Below are positions 22,323 to 32,396 of a DNA stretch of 64,000 nucleotides, piece by piece. This DNA comes from [Pasteurella] aerogenes (GTDB taxonomy: Bacteria; Pseudomonadota; Gammaproteobacteria; Enterobacterales; Pasteurellaceae), in assembly GCA_900637275.1 (NCBI GenBank), contig LR134362.1:1736001-1800000 (forward strand). The letters run 5' to 3'. Positions within the stretch are counted from its first letter, which is position 1; each line of letters opens with the position of its first letter. Under the pieces are notes generated by a model that worked only from the letters and a program-made list of their open reading frames with translations, had not been told where the DNA came from and searched no databases. Made by a program: the position numbers and the translations under genes.

Positions 22323-25300
22323 TTACTTCATCGCCACTCCCAACCACTTCACCATCTCTCTCTCATTCCATCCTTTCCGCTTCGCATAATCCACCGCTTG
22401 ATCTTCATCAATGCGTCCAAGGGTGAAATAATTACTCGCTGGGTGGGTGAAGTACCAGCCGCAGACGCTTGCCGCTGGCCACATTGCGTAGCTTTCGGTG
22501 AGTTTCATTCCGATGCGTTGTTCTACTTCCAGTAAATCCCAGATGATCTGTTTTTCCGTGTGTTCTGGGCAACTTGGGTAGCCTGGGGCTGGGCGGATGC
22601 CGATGTATTCTTCACGGATTAGGCGGTCGTTGTCTAAGCTTTCGTCCGTGTATCCCCAGACTTTGGTGCGAAGTTCAAAATGCAGATATTCCGCCATTGC
22701 TTCGGCTAAACGGTCGCCGACCGCTTGGAGCAAGATGGCGTTGTAGTCGTCCCCTGCGGCTTTGTAGCCTTCCACTAAGTCGTGTTCTTCAATCCCTGCA
22801 CAAACAGCGAACATACCGAACCAGTCCTGTTTTCCACTGGCTTTGCTTGCAATAAAGTCGCTCAAGCAGAGATTGTACGGGCTTTTGCTGTTTCTGCCAC
22901 GTTCGCTTTGTTGGCGGAGATTATAGACTTTGCCTGCCACTAAAGTGCGGTCAGTATTTTGATAGATTTCAATGTCATCGCCCACACTGTTGGCTGGGAA
23001 AATGCCCATAATGCCGCTTGGGTTGAGCTTGTGGTTTTGTTCTAATTCGTCCAACACTTTTTGGGCATCGTTCCATACTCGGCGTGCTTCTTCGCCGCCT
23101 TCAGGGTAGTCAAAGGCATCAGGATAGCCGCCCATTAACCCCCATAAACGGAAGAATGGCGACCAGTCGATAAATTTCCGTAAGGTCGCAATCGGCACAT
23201 TTTTATATTCCACAATGCCAGTCTGTTTCGGTGTTGGTACTTGGTAATCCGCCCATTCGCCACTGAACGCATCAAAGGCATTTTTGCGTGCCTCTTCAAT
23301 CGGCAACTGCTTGCGAGGGGCTTTTTTGTTGGCAAAAGCGTCTTGAATTTGCTCGTACTCTTTCTTCATTCGTTCCCACAATTCCGCTTTGGTATCTGGG
23401 TTCATTAATGCCGCACAAACTGTTACCGCACGAGAGGCGTTGGTGGTGTAAATCACTTCGTGCTTATATTTCGGATAAAGTTTAATTGCTGTATGTTCTT
23501 TGGAGGTGGTTGCACCACCGATTAATACCGGAATATTCAAATTCAAGCGGTTCATTTCGCCTAAGAAATATTCCATTTCGTCAAGGGATGGCGTGATCAA
23601 ACCGCTTAAGCCGATGATGTCCGCTTTTTCGTCAATCGCTGTTTGAATGATCTTATCCGCAGGCACCATTACGCCTAAGTCGATCACTTCAAAGTTATTA
23701 CATTGCAACACCACGCTCACAATATTTTTGCCGATGTCGTGCACGTCGCCTTTTACGGTAGCGATGACCACTTTACCGCTTGATGATCCTTTCTGTTTGG
23801 TGGCGTTGATAAACGGTTCTAAATAGGCGACCGACTGTTTCATCACACGAGCGGATTTCACCACTTGCGGTAGGAACATTTTACCGTCGCCGAACAAATC
23901 GCCTACCACGTCCATACCTGCCATTAATGGCCCTTCAATCACTTCGAGCGGTGTCGGGAATTGTTGGCGCGCTTCTTCGGTATCTTCGATAATGTGAGTG
24001 GTAATGCCTTTCACAAGGGCGTGTTTCAAACGCTCTTCCACCGCCCAAGTACGCCATTCGGCAACACCGCTATCTTCATTGTTACTAGCGGTCACATTTC
24101 GGTATTTTTCTGCAATATCTAACAGGCGATCAGTGGCATCAGGACGGCGATTTAGCACCGCATCTTCAATCACATTACGCAATTCAGGATCGAGATCGTC
24201 ATAAATCGCCAATTGCCCTGCGTTCACGATCCCCATATCCATACCTTGTTTGATAGCGTGGTAAAGGAACACCGCGTGAATGGCTTCACGCATTACATTA
24301 TTACCACGGAAAGAGAAGGAGACATTCGACACACCGCCCGAAATTTTGGCGTGCGGTAGGCTACGCTTAATGCGACCTGTGGCATTGATAAAGTCCACAC
24401 CGTAGTTATTGTGTTCTTCAATCCCCGTGCCAATCGCAAAAATGTTCGGGTCAAAAATAATATCTTCAGGCGGAAAGCCCACTTGATTAACCAAAATATC
24501 GTAAGCACGAGTACAGATTTCCACCTTGCGTTCTTCGGTGTCCGCTTGCCCCACTTCGTCAAACGCCATCACGATCACCGCTGCACCATAACGGCGAACC
24601 AGTTTCGCTTGGTGGATAAATTTTTCTTCGCCTTCTTTGAGGGAAATGGAGTTCACGATCCCCTTACCTTGCACCGATTGCAAGCCAGCCTCAATCACTT
24701 CCCACTTGGACGAGTCAATCATCACAGGCACTTTTGCCGCATCAGGTTCGGTCGCCATAATATTAAGGAAACGGGTCATACATTTTTGCGAGTCGAGCAA
24801 GGCTTCATCCATATTCACGTCAATCACTTGCGCACCGTTTTCCACCTGATCGATAGCAATCTCAATGGCTTCGCTGAATTTTTCTTCCTTAATCAAACGC
24901 TTAAACTTCGCCGAACCTGTTACGTTATTGCGTTCGCCCACGTTTACAAACAGGCTTTCATCGTCAATGTTCAACGGCTCAAGCCCCGACAAACGCATTG
25001 CGGTTTTGATTTCAGGCAAGGCACGAGGTTTAATTCCAGCCACTACGTCCGCAAAGGCTTTGATATGTTCAGGCGTGGTTCCGCAACAGCCACCCACGAT
25101 ATTTAAGAAACCGCTTTCCGCCCACTCTTTGATATGAGCCGCCATCTCGATCGCCCCCAAATCGTAGCCGCCAAAGGCATTCGGCAAGCCGGCGTTCGGG
25201 TGAACGGACACATAGGTTTCGCAGATTTTCGACATCACTTCCACATAAGGACGCAACTCTTTCGGCCCTAAGGCACAGTTCAAACCAAAACTGAGCGGTT

Positions 25301-26012
25301 TTGCGTGGCGGAGTGAGTTGTAAAAAGCCTCGGTGGTTTGCCCCGAAAGGGTACGCCCAGAGGCATCGGTAATCGTCCCCGAAATCATAATCGGCAATTC
25401 TACGCCCAGTTCTTCAAACACTTGGTCAATGGCAAAAGCGGCAGCTTTGGCGTTCAAGGTATCGAAGATGGTTTCGATCATAATGATGTCCGAACCGCCT
25501 TCAATTAAGCCACGGGTCGCTTCCGCATAGGCATCGACTAATTCCATAAAAGTAATGTTACGGAAACCCGGGTCGTTCACATTTGGCGAAATCGAGGCGG
25601 TGCGGTTAGTTGGGCCGAGAATACCGGCTACAAAACGTGGTTTTTCAGGCGTGCTGTACTTATCCGCTGCAATGCGAGCCAGTTTCGCTCCGGCAAAATT
25701 CAGTTCGTAGGCAATAGATTGCAAATCATAATCTGCTTGCGCAATAGTGGTGGAACTGAATGTATTGGTTTCAATAATATCCGCCCCGGCTGCAAGGTAT
25801 TTCTCGTGAATAGAGGAAATCACTAAAGGTTGGGTCAGGGTAAGCAGATCGTTGTTACCACGCAGATCTACGCTAGAATGTTTAAAACGCTCGCCACGGA
25901 AATCCGCTTCGGTCAGTTTAAATTGCTGGATCATCGTCCCCATCGCACCGTCTAAAATCAAGATACGTTGTGCAAGGGCGGTTTTTAATTGAGTGGTTTT
26001 GGTGTGTTGCAT
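22323..26012 (-). CDS. metH: Cobalamin-dependent methionine synthase
   Basis: 1229 residues (E. coli 1227). Transfers methyl from methyltetrahydrofolate to homocysteine through B12. Domains in order: homocysteine-binding (GLNCALG, GGCCGTT zinc cysteines), pterin-binding (VNVGERNNVTGSAKFKRLI), cobalamin-binding with DVHDIGKN (lower axial His near residue 760) and GLSGLITPSLDEM, and the C-terminal reactivation domain (YFTHPASNYFTLGRI). The frame opens at 26069, but ATG 26012 (MQHTKTTQLK) fits the family. Single-gene unit flanked by dispersed palindromes on both sides. No B12 riboswitch is seen upstream. Confidence 0.97.
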   Translation of the reverse strand: MQHTKTTQLKTALAQRILILDGAMGTMIQQFKLTEADFRGERFKHSSVDLRGNNDLLTLTQPLVISSIHEKYLAAGADIIETNTFSSTTIAQADYDLQSIAYELNFAGAKLARIAADKYSTPEKPRFVAGILGPTNRTASISPNVNDPGFRNITFMELVDAYAEATRGLIEGGSDIIMIETIFDTLNAKAAAFAIDQVFEELGVELPIMISGTITDASGRTLSGQTTEAFYNSLRHAKPLSFGLNCALGPKELRPYVEVMSKICETYVSVHPNAGLPNAFGGYDLGAIEMAAHIKEWAESGFLNIVGGCCGTTPEHIKAFADVVAGIKPRALPEIKTAMRLSGLEPLNIDDESLFVNVGERNNVTGSAKFKRLIKEEKFSEAIEIAIDQVENGAQVIDVNMDEALLDSQKCMTRFLNIMATEPDAAKVPVMIDSSKWEVIEAGLQSVQGKGIVNSISLKEGEEKFIHQAKLVRRYGAAVIVMAFDEVGQADTEERKVEICTRAYDILVNQVGFPPEDIIFDPNIFAIGTGIEEHNNYGVDFINATGRIKRSLPHAKISGGVSNVSFSFRGNNVMREAIHAVFLYHAIKQGMDMGIVNAGQLAIYDDLDPELRNVIEDAVLNRRPDATDRLLDIAEKYRNVTASNNEDSGVAEWRTWAVEERLKHALVKGITTHIIEDTEEARQQFPTPLEVIEGPLMAGMDVVGDLFGDGKMFLPQVVKSARVMKQSVAYLEPFINATKQKGSSSGKVVIATVKGDVHDIGKNIVSVVLQCNNFEVIDLGVMVPADKIIQTAIDEKADIIGLSGLITPSLDEMEYFLGEMNRLNLNIPVLIGGATTSKEHTAIKLYPKYKHEVIYTTNASRAVTVCAALMNPDTKAELWERMKKEYEQIQDAFANKKAPRKQLPIEEARKNAFDAFSGEWADYQVPTPKQTGIVEYKNVPIATLRKFIDWSPFFRLWGLMGGYPDAFDYPEGGEEARRVWNDAQKVLDELEQNHKLNPSGIMGIFPANSVGDDIEIYQNTDRTLVAGKVYNLRQQSERGRNSKSPYNLCLSDFIASKASGKQDWFGMFAVCAGIEEHDLVEGYKAAGDDYNAILLQAVGDRLAEAMAEYLHFELRTKVWGYTDESLDNDRLIREEYIGIRPAPGYPSCPEHTEKQIIWDLLEVEQRIGMKLTESYAMWPAASVCGWYFTHPASNYFTLGRIDEDQAVDYAKRKGWNEREMVKWLGVAMK

Positions 26013-26462
26013 AAGAAGACCTTGTAGGAACACAGTGCTTGTGTCCGAAAAAATATTAAATGGACACACTCAGTGTATCCCTATCATCATTGATAAATCA
26101 TCAGAATAGAAAGAATAATAGGGGGGAGTAGGATGAGTGTCAAATTTTATGATGAATAACAGAAATTTTTATGTTTTATCAAATAAATGACGCTTTAACT
26201 TAAGGCTTTTAAGCAAAATTTGACATAAAAATTGACGCATTTTTTGCTTATAACAGTTTACTTTTAATCATCCCGTACCAATTAAAGTCAGATGTTGAGT
26301 AAAGTGCGGTCAATAATTTGATTATTTTAACTTAATCAATTAATTATAAAAAATAGATATTATTTATTTTTAGTTAACTAACCTTTTACGAATTGTATGT
26401 TTATTCCGTCTGGTATCTCGTTATAATGATGCCATCGTTAAGTTTATTGATAAGGAATTAAA
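26013..26462. other. Intergenic region between metH and the DoxX gene
   Basis: Divergent promoters expected. Contains two GGACACAC-type palindromes (26027-26046 and 26062-26080), one uptake signal (26301-26309) and a TATAAT at 26422-26427 that may be the -10 of the DoxX gene. No MetR palindrome or riboswitch recognised. Confidence 0.5.
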
Positions 26463-26891
26463 ATGAACGCTCTTATTGAAAAGTTTAATCAAGTTGTCTC
26501 TCATGCCGATTTCGCAAAGTTGTTATTAAGATTGGGTTTTGGCGGTATGTTTTTGTTACATGGAATCGCTAAAATGCTTCATGGAGTTGATGGCATTATC
26601 GTAAGATTAACCAATGCAGGATTACCAGAGTTTGTAGCTTATGGCTCTTATTTGGGCGAACTTGTCGCACCAATTTTGATTGTCATCGGGTTATTTACTC
26701 GTGCTTCTGCTTTCGTTTGTGTGATGACTTCACTGTTTATCGTTTACTTAGTACATATTGTAGATCAAGGGAATCTGTTCGCATTAAGTAAAGTAGGCGG
26801 TTGGGCAGTTGAGCCGATTGGAACATTTTTATTCGGATTCTTAGCCATTATGTTCTTAGGTTCCGGAAAATACGCAGTAAAAGCAGATTAA
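26463..26891 (+). CDS. DoxX family membrane protein
   Basis: 142 residues with four predicted membrane segments. LLLRLGFGGMFLLHGIAKML (residues 21-40), then GSYLGELVAPILIVIGLFTR and LGSGKYA are DoxX-family features. An inner-membrane protein whose relatives are linked to redox or oxidative stress; exact role unknown. GGAAT ribosome site. Monocistronic, ended by the terminator at 27035. Confidence 0.88.
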   Translation: MNALIEKFNQVVSHADFAKLLLRLGFGGMFLLHGIAKMLHGVDGIIVRLTNAGLPEFVAYGSYLGELVAPILIVIGLFTRASAFVCVMTSLFIVYLVHIVDQGNLFALSKVGGWAVEPIGTFLFGFLAIMFLGSGKYAVKAD

Positions 26892-27034
26892 TGGATTATT
26901 GATAGACTAACGATTCCAAGTAAAGTAAGTGATATCGGCAAGTGCGGTCAGAATTCCCCCATTTTTGTTCGCACTTTGCTTGATATCAAAGGACTTTACT
27001 TCAATTTCTATTTAATTTCTATTAGATCAAAAAA

Positions 27035-27058
27035 GAGTTGATATCCCAACTCTTTTTT
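27035..27058. terminator. Bidirectional terminator between the DoxX gene and argH
   Basis: GAGTTG-ATATCC-CAACTC (27035-27052) flanked by A and T runs, so usable on both strands. Confidence 0.8.
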
Positions 27059-27083
27059 TATTTTTCTTAATAATGTTACACGT

Positions 27084-28457
27084 TTATTTCAAACGTGCTT
27101 TTGCCTCGGCAATGGCTTCTGCAACTCGTAATGGAGATACGCCGCCTTTTGCACAACGCTTATCTAAACAAGATTGTAATGAAAGAATATCATATACATC
27201 TTGTTCGACCACATCGCTAAACTGACGGAACTCGTCCAAACTCAAATCCTCCAAGCCTTTGTGTACTTTTATCGCATACACAACCGTTTCGCCAACAATA
27301 TGGTGAGAATCACGGAATGGAACACCTTTGGCAACCAAATAATCCGCCAATTCCGTAGCATTTGAATAACCTTTCAACGCCGCTTCACGCGTCCGTTCGA
27401 CATTCACTTGAATATCTTCTAACACAAATGCTGCCATATCCACGCAATCTTGCCACGTATCTAAGGCATCAAAAATCCCTTCTTTATCTTCTTGCATATC
27501 TTTATTATACGCCAAAGGCAAGCCTTTCACCGTCATCAACATTCCGCTTAAAGCGCCGACTACACGACCGGCTTTACCACGAATTAATTCGCAAGCATCT
27601 GGATTTTTCTTTTGTGGCATCAATGAGGAGCCGGAGGTGACGCGATCGGAAAGTTCTACGAAATCTGCTTCACCGCTGTTAAAAATGATCATATCTTCAG
27701 CAAAACGTGATAGATGTACCATGCTTAGTGAGGCAGTTGAAAGCAATTCAATAATATGATCGCGATCGGAAACGCTGTCTAGGCTATTGCGCGTTGCCAT
27801 GGCAAAACCTAAATCTGCTGCTAATTGTTCACGATCAATGGCATAAGCTGTTCCAGCAAGTGCGCCACTACCGAGTGGACAAGTATTCATGCGTTGATAA
27901 GCATCCGTTAAGCGAGAATAATCACGCTCCAACATTTCCACATATGCCATACACCAATGGGCAAAAGTAATGGGTTGAGCGCGTTGCAAATGAGTATAGC
28001 CCGGCATCACTGCATGTTGATTTTGCTCGGCAGTTTCCACTAATTTAGCCTGTAATTGGCGCACGGAATATTGCAACTCGGTTACCCGTTGTTTACACCA
28101 CATTTTAATATCCAACGCCACTTGGTCATTGCGGCTGCGACCGGTGTGCAATTTTTTACCTAAATTGCCAACTTTATCAATCAGTTTACTTTCAACCCAA
28201 CTATGAATATCTTCCGCATCATCTTGTAAAATCGCTTGCGGATTTGACCGCACTTCAATCAACAATTCGCCCAACGCACGCTCAAGTTGTTGCTGTTCAT
28301 CGGCACTTAATACACCGACGGTAACCAACGCTTTTGACCAACCGATTGATCCTTCAATATCCTGTTCGGCTAAACGATAATCAAAACGCAATGAATCATT
28401 AAAATCTTTAAAACGCTTATCTGCAGCTTGTGTAAAACGTCCGCCCCAAAGTGCCAT
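27084..28457 (-). CDS. argH: Argininosuccinate lyase
   Basis: 457 residues. Splits argininosuccinate to arginine and fumarate. Signature GSSLMPQKKNPDACELIRGK near residue 280, plus TGRSRNDQVALD and HTHLQRAQP-like box GYTHLQRAQPITF. Third gene of the argC-argB-argH unit; 72 bp after argB. Confidence 0.98.
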   Translation of the reverse strand: MALWGGRFTQAADKRFKDFNDSLRFDYRLAEQDIEGSIGWSKALVTVGVLSADEQQQLERALGELLIEVRSNPQAILQDDAEDIHSWVESKLIDKVGNLGKKLHTGRSRNDQVALDIKMWCKQRVTELQYSVRQLQAKLVETAEQNQHAVMPGYTHLQRAQPITFAHWCMAYVEMLERDYSRLTDAYQRMNTCPLGSGALAGTAYAIDREQLAADLGFAMATRNSLDSVSDRDHIIELLSTASLSMVHLSRFAEDMIIFNSGEADFVELSDRVTSGSSLMPQKKNPDACELIRGKAGRVVGALSGMLMTVKGLPLAYNKDMQEDKEGIFDALDTWQDCVDMAAFVLEDIQVNVERTREAALKGYSNATELADYLVAKGVPFRDSHHIVGETVVYAIKVHKGLEDLSLDEFRQFSDVVEQDVYDILSLQSCLDKRCAKGGVSPLRVAEAIAEAKARLK

Positions 28458-28529
28458 ATTTCTTCCTTTATCTATTTAAAATTAAAAAGGGTGGACCCTT
28501 GTCCACCTGTTATTTATCGGATCCGTTGA

Positions 28530-29303
28530 TTATGGATTAATACGTGTTCCTATTATCTCACCGGCAAAAAGTGCGGTCAATTTTTCCGGATATTTCCAGT
28601 TGGCAATATCCACGCCGCGACGCAGGATTTTCGCTGCATCCAACGCTGCATTCACCTTAACAATCATGCCATCAGTGATCACCTTCGTTTCAATCAATTG
28701 TGCAATTTGCGCCGCATTAAGTTGTGAAATCAATTGTTTATTTTGATCCAACACACCATCAACATCAGACAACATCACCAAATCCGCTTGCAATAACGCG
28801 GCAATCGCAGTTGCCGCTTGATCCGCATTCACATTCATCAAGCGTCCCACATCATCCACCGCAATAGAACTGATAATCGGCAAAAAAGCCTCACCTAATA
28901 AGGTATTGAGCAGAGTCGATTTTTTACCCACCACATTTGCCACATGACCTAATTCCACATCAAATTGCGTAGCTTGTGTCATATTTCCATCCGCCAAGCA
29001 TAACCCGATCGGATTTAAGCCAAATTTTGCTGCCTGCGCCACTAAGGTTTTATTAGCAATTCCCGCCAACGCCCCCACAATAATATCAATTTGATCACTT
29101 GGCGTAACGCGCAACCCGTTTTTCTTTTGCACTGGCAAATTTAAACGTTTCATCAACTCGTCCACTACACAACCGCCGCCATGCACAATCAATAAAGGGC
29201 GGTCGAAATTTTTTTGATAATCCGCTAACGCAACAAATAAATTTTCCATTGCCGCCGGCGTATCCAACAGAACGCCGCCTAATTTAATCACTAAAGGTCG
29301 CAT
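28530..29303 (-). CDS. argB: Acetylglutamate kinase
   Basis: 257 residues. Phosphorylates N-acetylglutamate. KLGGVLLD at residue 7, IVHGGGCVVDELMKRLN near residue 39 and LSDVDGVLD near residue 178 are the ATP- and substrate-binding motifs. Nine bases after argC. Confidence 0.97.
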   Translation of the reverse strand: MRPLVIKLGGVLLDTPAAMENLFVALADYQKNFDRPLLIVHGGGCVVDELMKRLNLPVQKKNGLRVTPSDQIDIIVGALAGIANKTLVAQAAKFGLNPIGLCLADGNMTQATQFDVELGHVANVVGKKSTLLNTLLGEAFLPIISSIAVDDVGRLMNVNADQAATAIAALLQADLVMLSDVDGVLDQNKQLISQLNAAQIAQLIETKVITDGMIVKVNAALDAAKILRRGVDIANWKYPEKLTALFAGEIIGTRINP

Positions 29304-29312
29304 TTTTTCTTC

Positions 29313-30320
29313 CTAAATCAAGCCTAAGGTTTCATCTAAATTAAAACGAATATTCGCACATTGTACTGCTTGCGCTGCCGCGCCTTTTAATAAATTATCT
29401 TCAGCACCAACAATGATAATATGCCCGTTATGGGTTGCAAATCCAATATCGCAATATGGCGTAAATTCTACTGCTTTAATGCTCGGCAATCCTTGCTCGT
29501 AAACCCGTACTAACGCTCGTCCTTGATAAGCCTGTTGATAGGCTTGGCGAATTTGCAGGTCAGTCACACCGGTTTTTAGTTTTGCGGTGATCGTTGCTAA
29601 AATACCGCGTTTAAAATTGCCCAAATGCGGTGTAAAAATCACTTCTGTACCTAAATGCGTAGCAATTTCCGGTTGATGACGATGATTAAATACCCCATAA
29701 GCATTTAAACTCACCTCGCAAAAACTGCTAGTCAAAGATGCTTTACGCCCAGCACCGCTCACACCACTGACCGCATTAATAATCGGCAGTTGGTTAAGAT
29801 CCAATAGGTCTTGCTCAATCAAAGGTTTTAAACTCAATTGCGACACAGTCGGATAGCAACCCGCAACCGCTACCAAATCCGTATGGCGAATTTGTTCAGT
29901 ATTCCATTCCGCCAGTCCGTACACTGCTTGTTGCAATAAGTGTGGATATTGGTGGGAAAATCCGTAAAACTGCGGGTAAAATTCCACTTTATTCACCCGA
30001 AATGCTCCGGATAAATCGAACACTTTACATTGATGAGCTAAAAAAATTGGCGCCAAATCGTGGCTCACTTCATGGGCGGTGGCTAAAAAAACAATATCTG
30101 CTTGCGCCGCAATCTCGCTAATATCTGCTGGTAACGGCAATAACGGGAAATCACAAAGTTGTTTTAATTGCGGATATAAATCGGAAATGCGCTTATTCGC
30201 ATCCGCACTTTGTGTTGATACATATAATCCGTTCAATTCAAATTTCGGGTGCAATGTTAGGATTCTGGCGAGTTCCGCGCCGGTATAACCGCTTGCACCG
30301 ACAATAATTGCTTTCTGCAT
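29313..30320 (-). CDS. argC: N-acetyl-gamma-glutamyl-phosphate reductase
   Basis: 335 residues. NADPH-dependent. N-terminal nucleotide fold (IVGASGYTGAELARIL) and the catalytic cysteine in VAVAGCYPT near residue 154. First gene of the argCBH unit, divergent from argE across a shared operator. Confidence 0.97.
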   Translation of the reverse strand: MQKAIIVGASGYTGAELARILTLHPKFELNGLYVSTQSADANKRISDLYPQLKQLCDFPLLPLPADISEIAAQADIVFLATAHEVSHDLAPIFLAHQCKVFDLSGAFRVNKVEFYPQFYGFSHQYPHLLQQAVYGLAEWNTEQIRHTDLVAVAGCYPTVSQLSLKPLIEQDLLDLNQLPIINAVSGVSGAGRKASLTSSFCEVSLNAYGVFNHRHQPEIATHLGTEVIFTPHLGNFKRGILATITAKLKTGVTDLQIRQAYQQAYQGRALVRVYEQGLPSIKAVEFTPYCDIGFATHNGHIIIVGAEDNLLKGAAAQAVQCANIRFNLDETLGLI

Positions 30321-30354
30321 AACTTGTTGTGCCTTATAATAATAAAAGAAATAG

Positions 30355-30393
30355 ATTGATTATTTATGCTATTATTATGCATAATTATACATA
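30355..30393. promoter_or_regulatory. Tandem ARG boxes (ArgR operator) between argC and argE
   Basis: Two 18-bp sites, 30355-30372 (ATTGATTATTTATGCTAT) and 30376-30393 (TATGCATAATTATACATA), separated by 3 bp. Both fit the enterobacterial ARG box; 3-bp spacing is the standard arrangement for an ArgR hexamer. They should control both argCBH and argE. Confidence 0.8.
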
Positions 30394-30426
30394 AAGCAAC
30401 GATTATTTTTATACAGGACTAAAACC

Positions 30427-31572
30427 ATGAAAAAGCTACCTACCTTTATTGATATGTATTCACAATTAATTGCACTACCGACGATTAGTCACATTGAAGA
30501 AAAGTTCGATCAAAGTAACCGCACTTTAATCGAATTATTAGCGGATTGGCTACAAACGCTTGGCTTTAAAACTGACATTATTGCCGTGGAAGGCAGTCAT
30601 CAAAAATTTAATTTATTGGCGACCTACGGGGAGGGCGAAGGTGGCTTGCTGCTTGCCGGACATACGGATACCGTCCCATTTGATGATGGACGTTGGAATT
30701 TCGATCCCTTCAAATTAACCGAACATCAAGGGCGTTTTTATGGCTTAGGTACTGCCGATATGAAAGGCTTTTTTGCTTTTGTGGTAGATACGATCCGCCA
30801 GTTGGATTTAAGCCAATTAAGCAAACCGCTACGTATTTTAGCTACCGCCGACGAAGAAACCACAATGCTCGGTGCTCGTACATTTATTCAACACGCTCAC
30901 ATTCGTCCAGATTGTGCAATTATCGGCGAGCCAACTTCGCTCAAACCAGTGCGTGCGCACAAAGGGCATATCGGCGAAGCCTTGCAAATCGTGGGTAAAA
31001 GCGGACATTCCAGCGATCCGGAAAAAGGCATTAATGCTATTGAATTGATGCATGAAGCCACAGGTTATTTAATGCAAATGCGTGATGAACTTAAACAAAA
31101 ATATCACCACGCCGCCTTTGAAATTCCTTACCCGACCATGAATTTTGGTTCGATTTACGGTGGCGATGCGGTTAACCGTATTTGTGCGTGCTGCGAATTA
31201 CAATTTGATATTCGCCCATTGCCTAATATTAAGTTGGAAGATTTAAGCGAAATGTTGCAACAAAAACTGGCGCCAATGTTTGAACGCTGGGGCGATCGCA
31301 TTAGTTTACGTTCATTGCATGAAGTTACGCCGGGTTATGAATGCGAACATTCGGCGCAAATTGTTCAAGTGGTAGAAAAATTGTTGGGAGAAAAATGTGA
31401 AGCGGTGAATTATTGTACAGAGGCACCATTTATCCAACGACTTTGCCCAACTTTGGTACTAGGCCCCGGTTCGATCGAGCAAGCCCATCAACCGGATGAA
31501 TATTTATCAACCGATTTTATCCAACCAACTCAAGATTTACTGCGTAAATTGATCGCACAATTTTGCCAATAA
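30427..31572 (+). CDS. argE: Acetylornithine deacetylase
   Basis: 381 residues, M20 zinc peptidase family. Releases ornithine from acetylornithine. Metal-site motifs AGHTDTVPFDDGRW (residue 77) and ADEETTMLGAR (residue 140), with CTEAPF and GPGSIEQAHQPDE near the C-terminus. Divergent from argC. Confidence 0.97.
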   Translation: MKKLPTFIDMYSQLIALPTISHIEEKFDQSNRTLIELLADWLQTLGFKTDIIAVEGSHQKFNLLATYGEGEGGLLLAGHTDTVPFDDGRWNFDPFKLTEHQGRFYGLGTADMKGFFAFVVDTIRQLDLSQLSKPLRILATADEETTMLGARTFIQHAHIRPDCAIIGEPTSLKPVRAHKGHIGEALQIVGKSGHSSDPEKGINAIELMHEATGYLMQMRDELKQKYHHAAFEIPYPTMNFGSIYGGDAVNRICACCELQFDIRPLPNIKLEDLSEMLQQKLAPMFERWGDRISLRSLHEVTPGYECEHSAQIVQVVEKLLGEKCEAVNYCTEAPFIQRLCPTLVLGPGSIEQAHQPDEYLSTDFIQPTQDLLRKLIAQFCQ

Positions 31573-31588
31573 TCAGCCCAAAATACGT

Positions 31589-31619
31589 AAAAGTGCGGTT
31601 AAAATCACCGCACTTTTTT
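31589..31619 (+). terminator. Uptake-signal-pair terminator of argE
   Basis: AAAAGTGCGGT and ACCGCACTTTT with a 7-base loop, then T. Confidence 0.8.
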
Positions 31620-31673
31620 CTTTGTATTAAGCAAGGTATAATAATCCCCTGAATATCTTGTCACGGAGTCGGT

Positions 31674-32300
31674 ATGGATATTGCCATCTATCTTCAATTT
31701 TTTATCAGCTTAATTGCGCTGGTCAATCCTATCGGTGTGGTGCCGATCTTTTATTCTATGACCACGGACTTGACCAAAATCCAACAAAATCGTATCAGTT
31801 TAATTACCTGTTTTTCTGTCGTAGTGATTTTATTGGTCAGTTTCTTTTTTGGTAACTTTATCCTTAACTCTTTCAATATTTCCATTGACTCCTTCCGTAT
31901 TGCCGGCGGAATTGTGGTGGTCATGATTGCGTTGACGATGATCAACGGTAAACTAGGTGAGCATAAAATCAATAAAGAAGAAAAAAATGAAAATATTGAG
32001 GATTACAATAATATCGCGGTGGTGCCACTGGCGATGCCGATTATGGCAGGACCGGGGTCAATTAGTGCAACTATTGTATTCGGCTCAACGCAACATGATA
32101 TTAGCGATTATCTTTATTCATCCTTAACCATTGCGCTCTTTGGTTTAGGATGTTATATATTGTTCCGTTATTCTGAACCCGTTATCAAACGCCTAGGCAA
32201 AACCGGCTCTAACGTTATTACCCGTATCATGGGTTTGTTGCTGATGTCTTTAGGTGTAGAAATCGTCACCACCGGCTTGAAAAATTTAGGCGTATTTTAA
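31674..32300 (+). CDS. MarC family membrane protein (YchE/YhgN type)
   Basis: 208 residues, six predicted membrane segments. LIALVNPIGVVPIFYSMT near residue 13 and PLAMPIMAGPGSISATIV near residue 118 are MarC-family hallmarks. Despite the name, no role in antibiotic resistance is established. TTGs and ATGs upstream are weak; ATG 31674 follows GGAGTCGGT. Single gene between two uptake-signal terminators. Confidence 0.9.
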   Translation: MDIAIYLQFFISLIALVNPIGVVPIFYSMTTDLTKIQQNRISLITCFSVVVILLVSFFFGNFILNSFNISIDSFRIAGGIVVVMIALTMINGKLGEHKINKEEKNENIEDYNNIAVVPLAMPIMAGPGSISATIVFGSTQHDISDYLYSSLTIALFGLGCYILFRYSEPVIKRLGKTGSNVITRIMGLLLMSLGVEIVTTGLKNLGVF

Positions 32301-32326
32301 ACATTGTGCTTAGCAAGCGATGAAAC

Positions 32327-32372
32327 AAAAGTGCGGTCAATTAAAACAACGTTTAAAATGACCGCACTTTTT
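32327..32372. terminator. Uptake-signal-pair terminator between marC-like gene and lipA
   Basis: AAAAGTGCGGTCA (32327-32339) and TGACCGCACTTTT (32359-32371), usable on both strands. Confidence 0.75.
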
Positions 32373-32396
32373 CTATGTTACCTTGATTAATCTGAC

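Noticed and set aside
24411..25106. 231-codon plus-strand frame, unusually long
   Set aside because: Antisense to metH; no ribosome site and composition is a mirror of the metH codons.
26013..26462. Cobalamin riboswitch or MetR site upstream of metH
   Set aside because: No B12-box-like sequence and no TGAA-N5-TTCA palindrome found.
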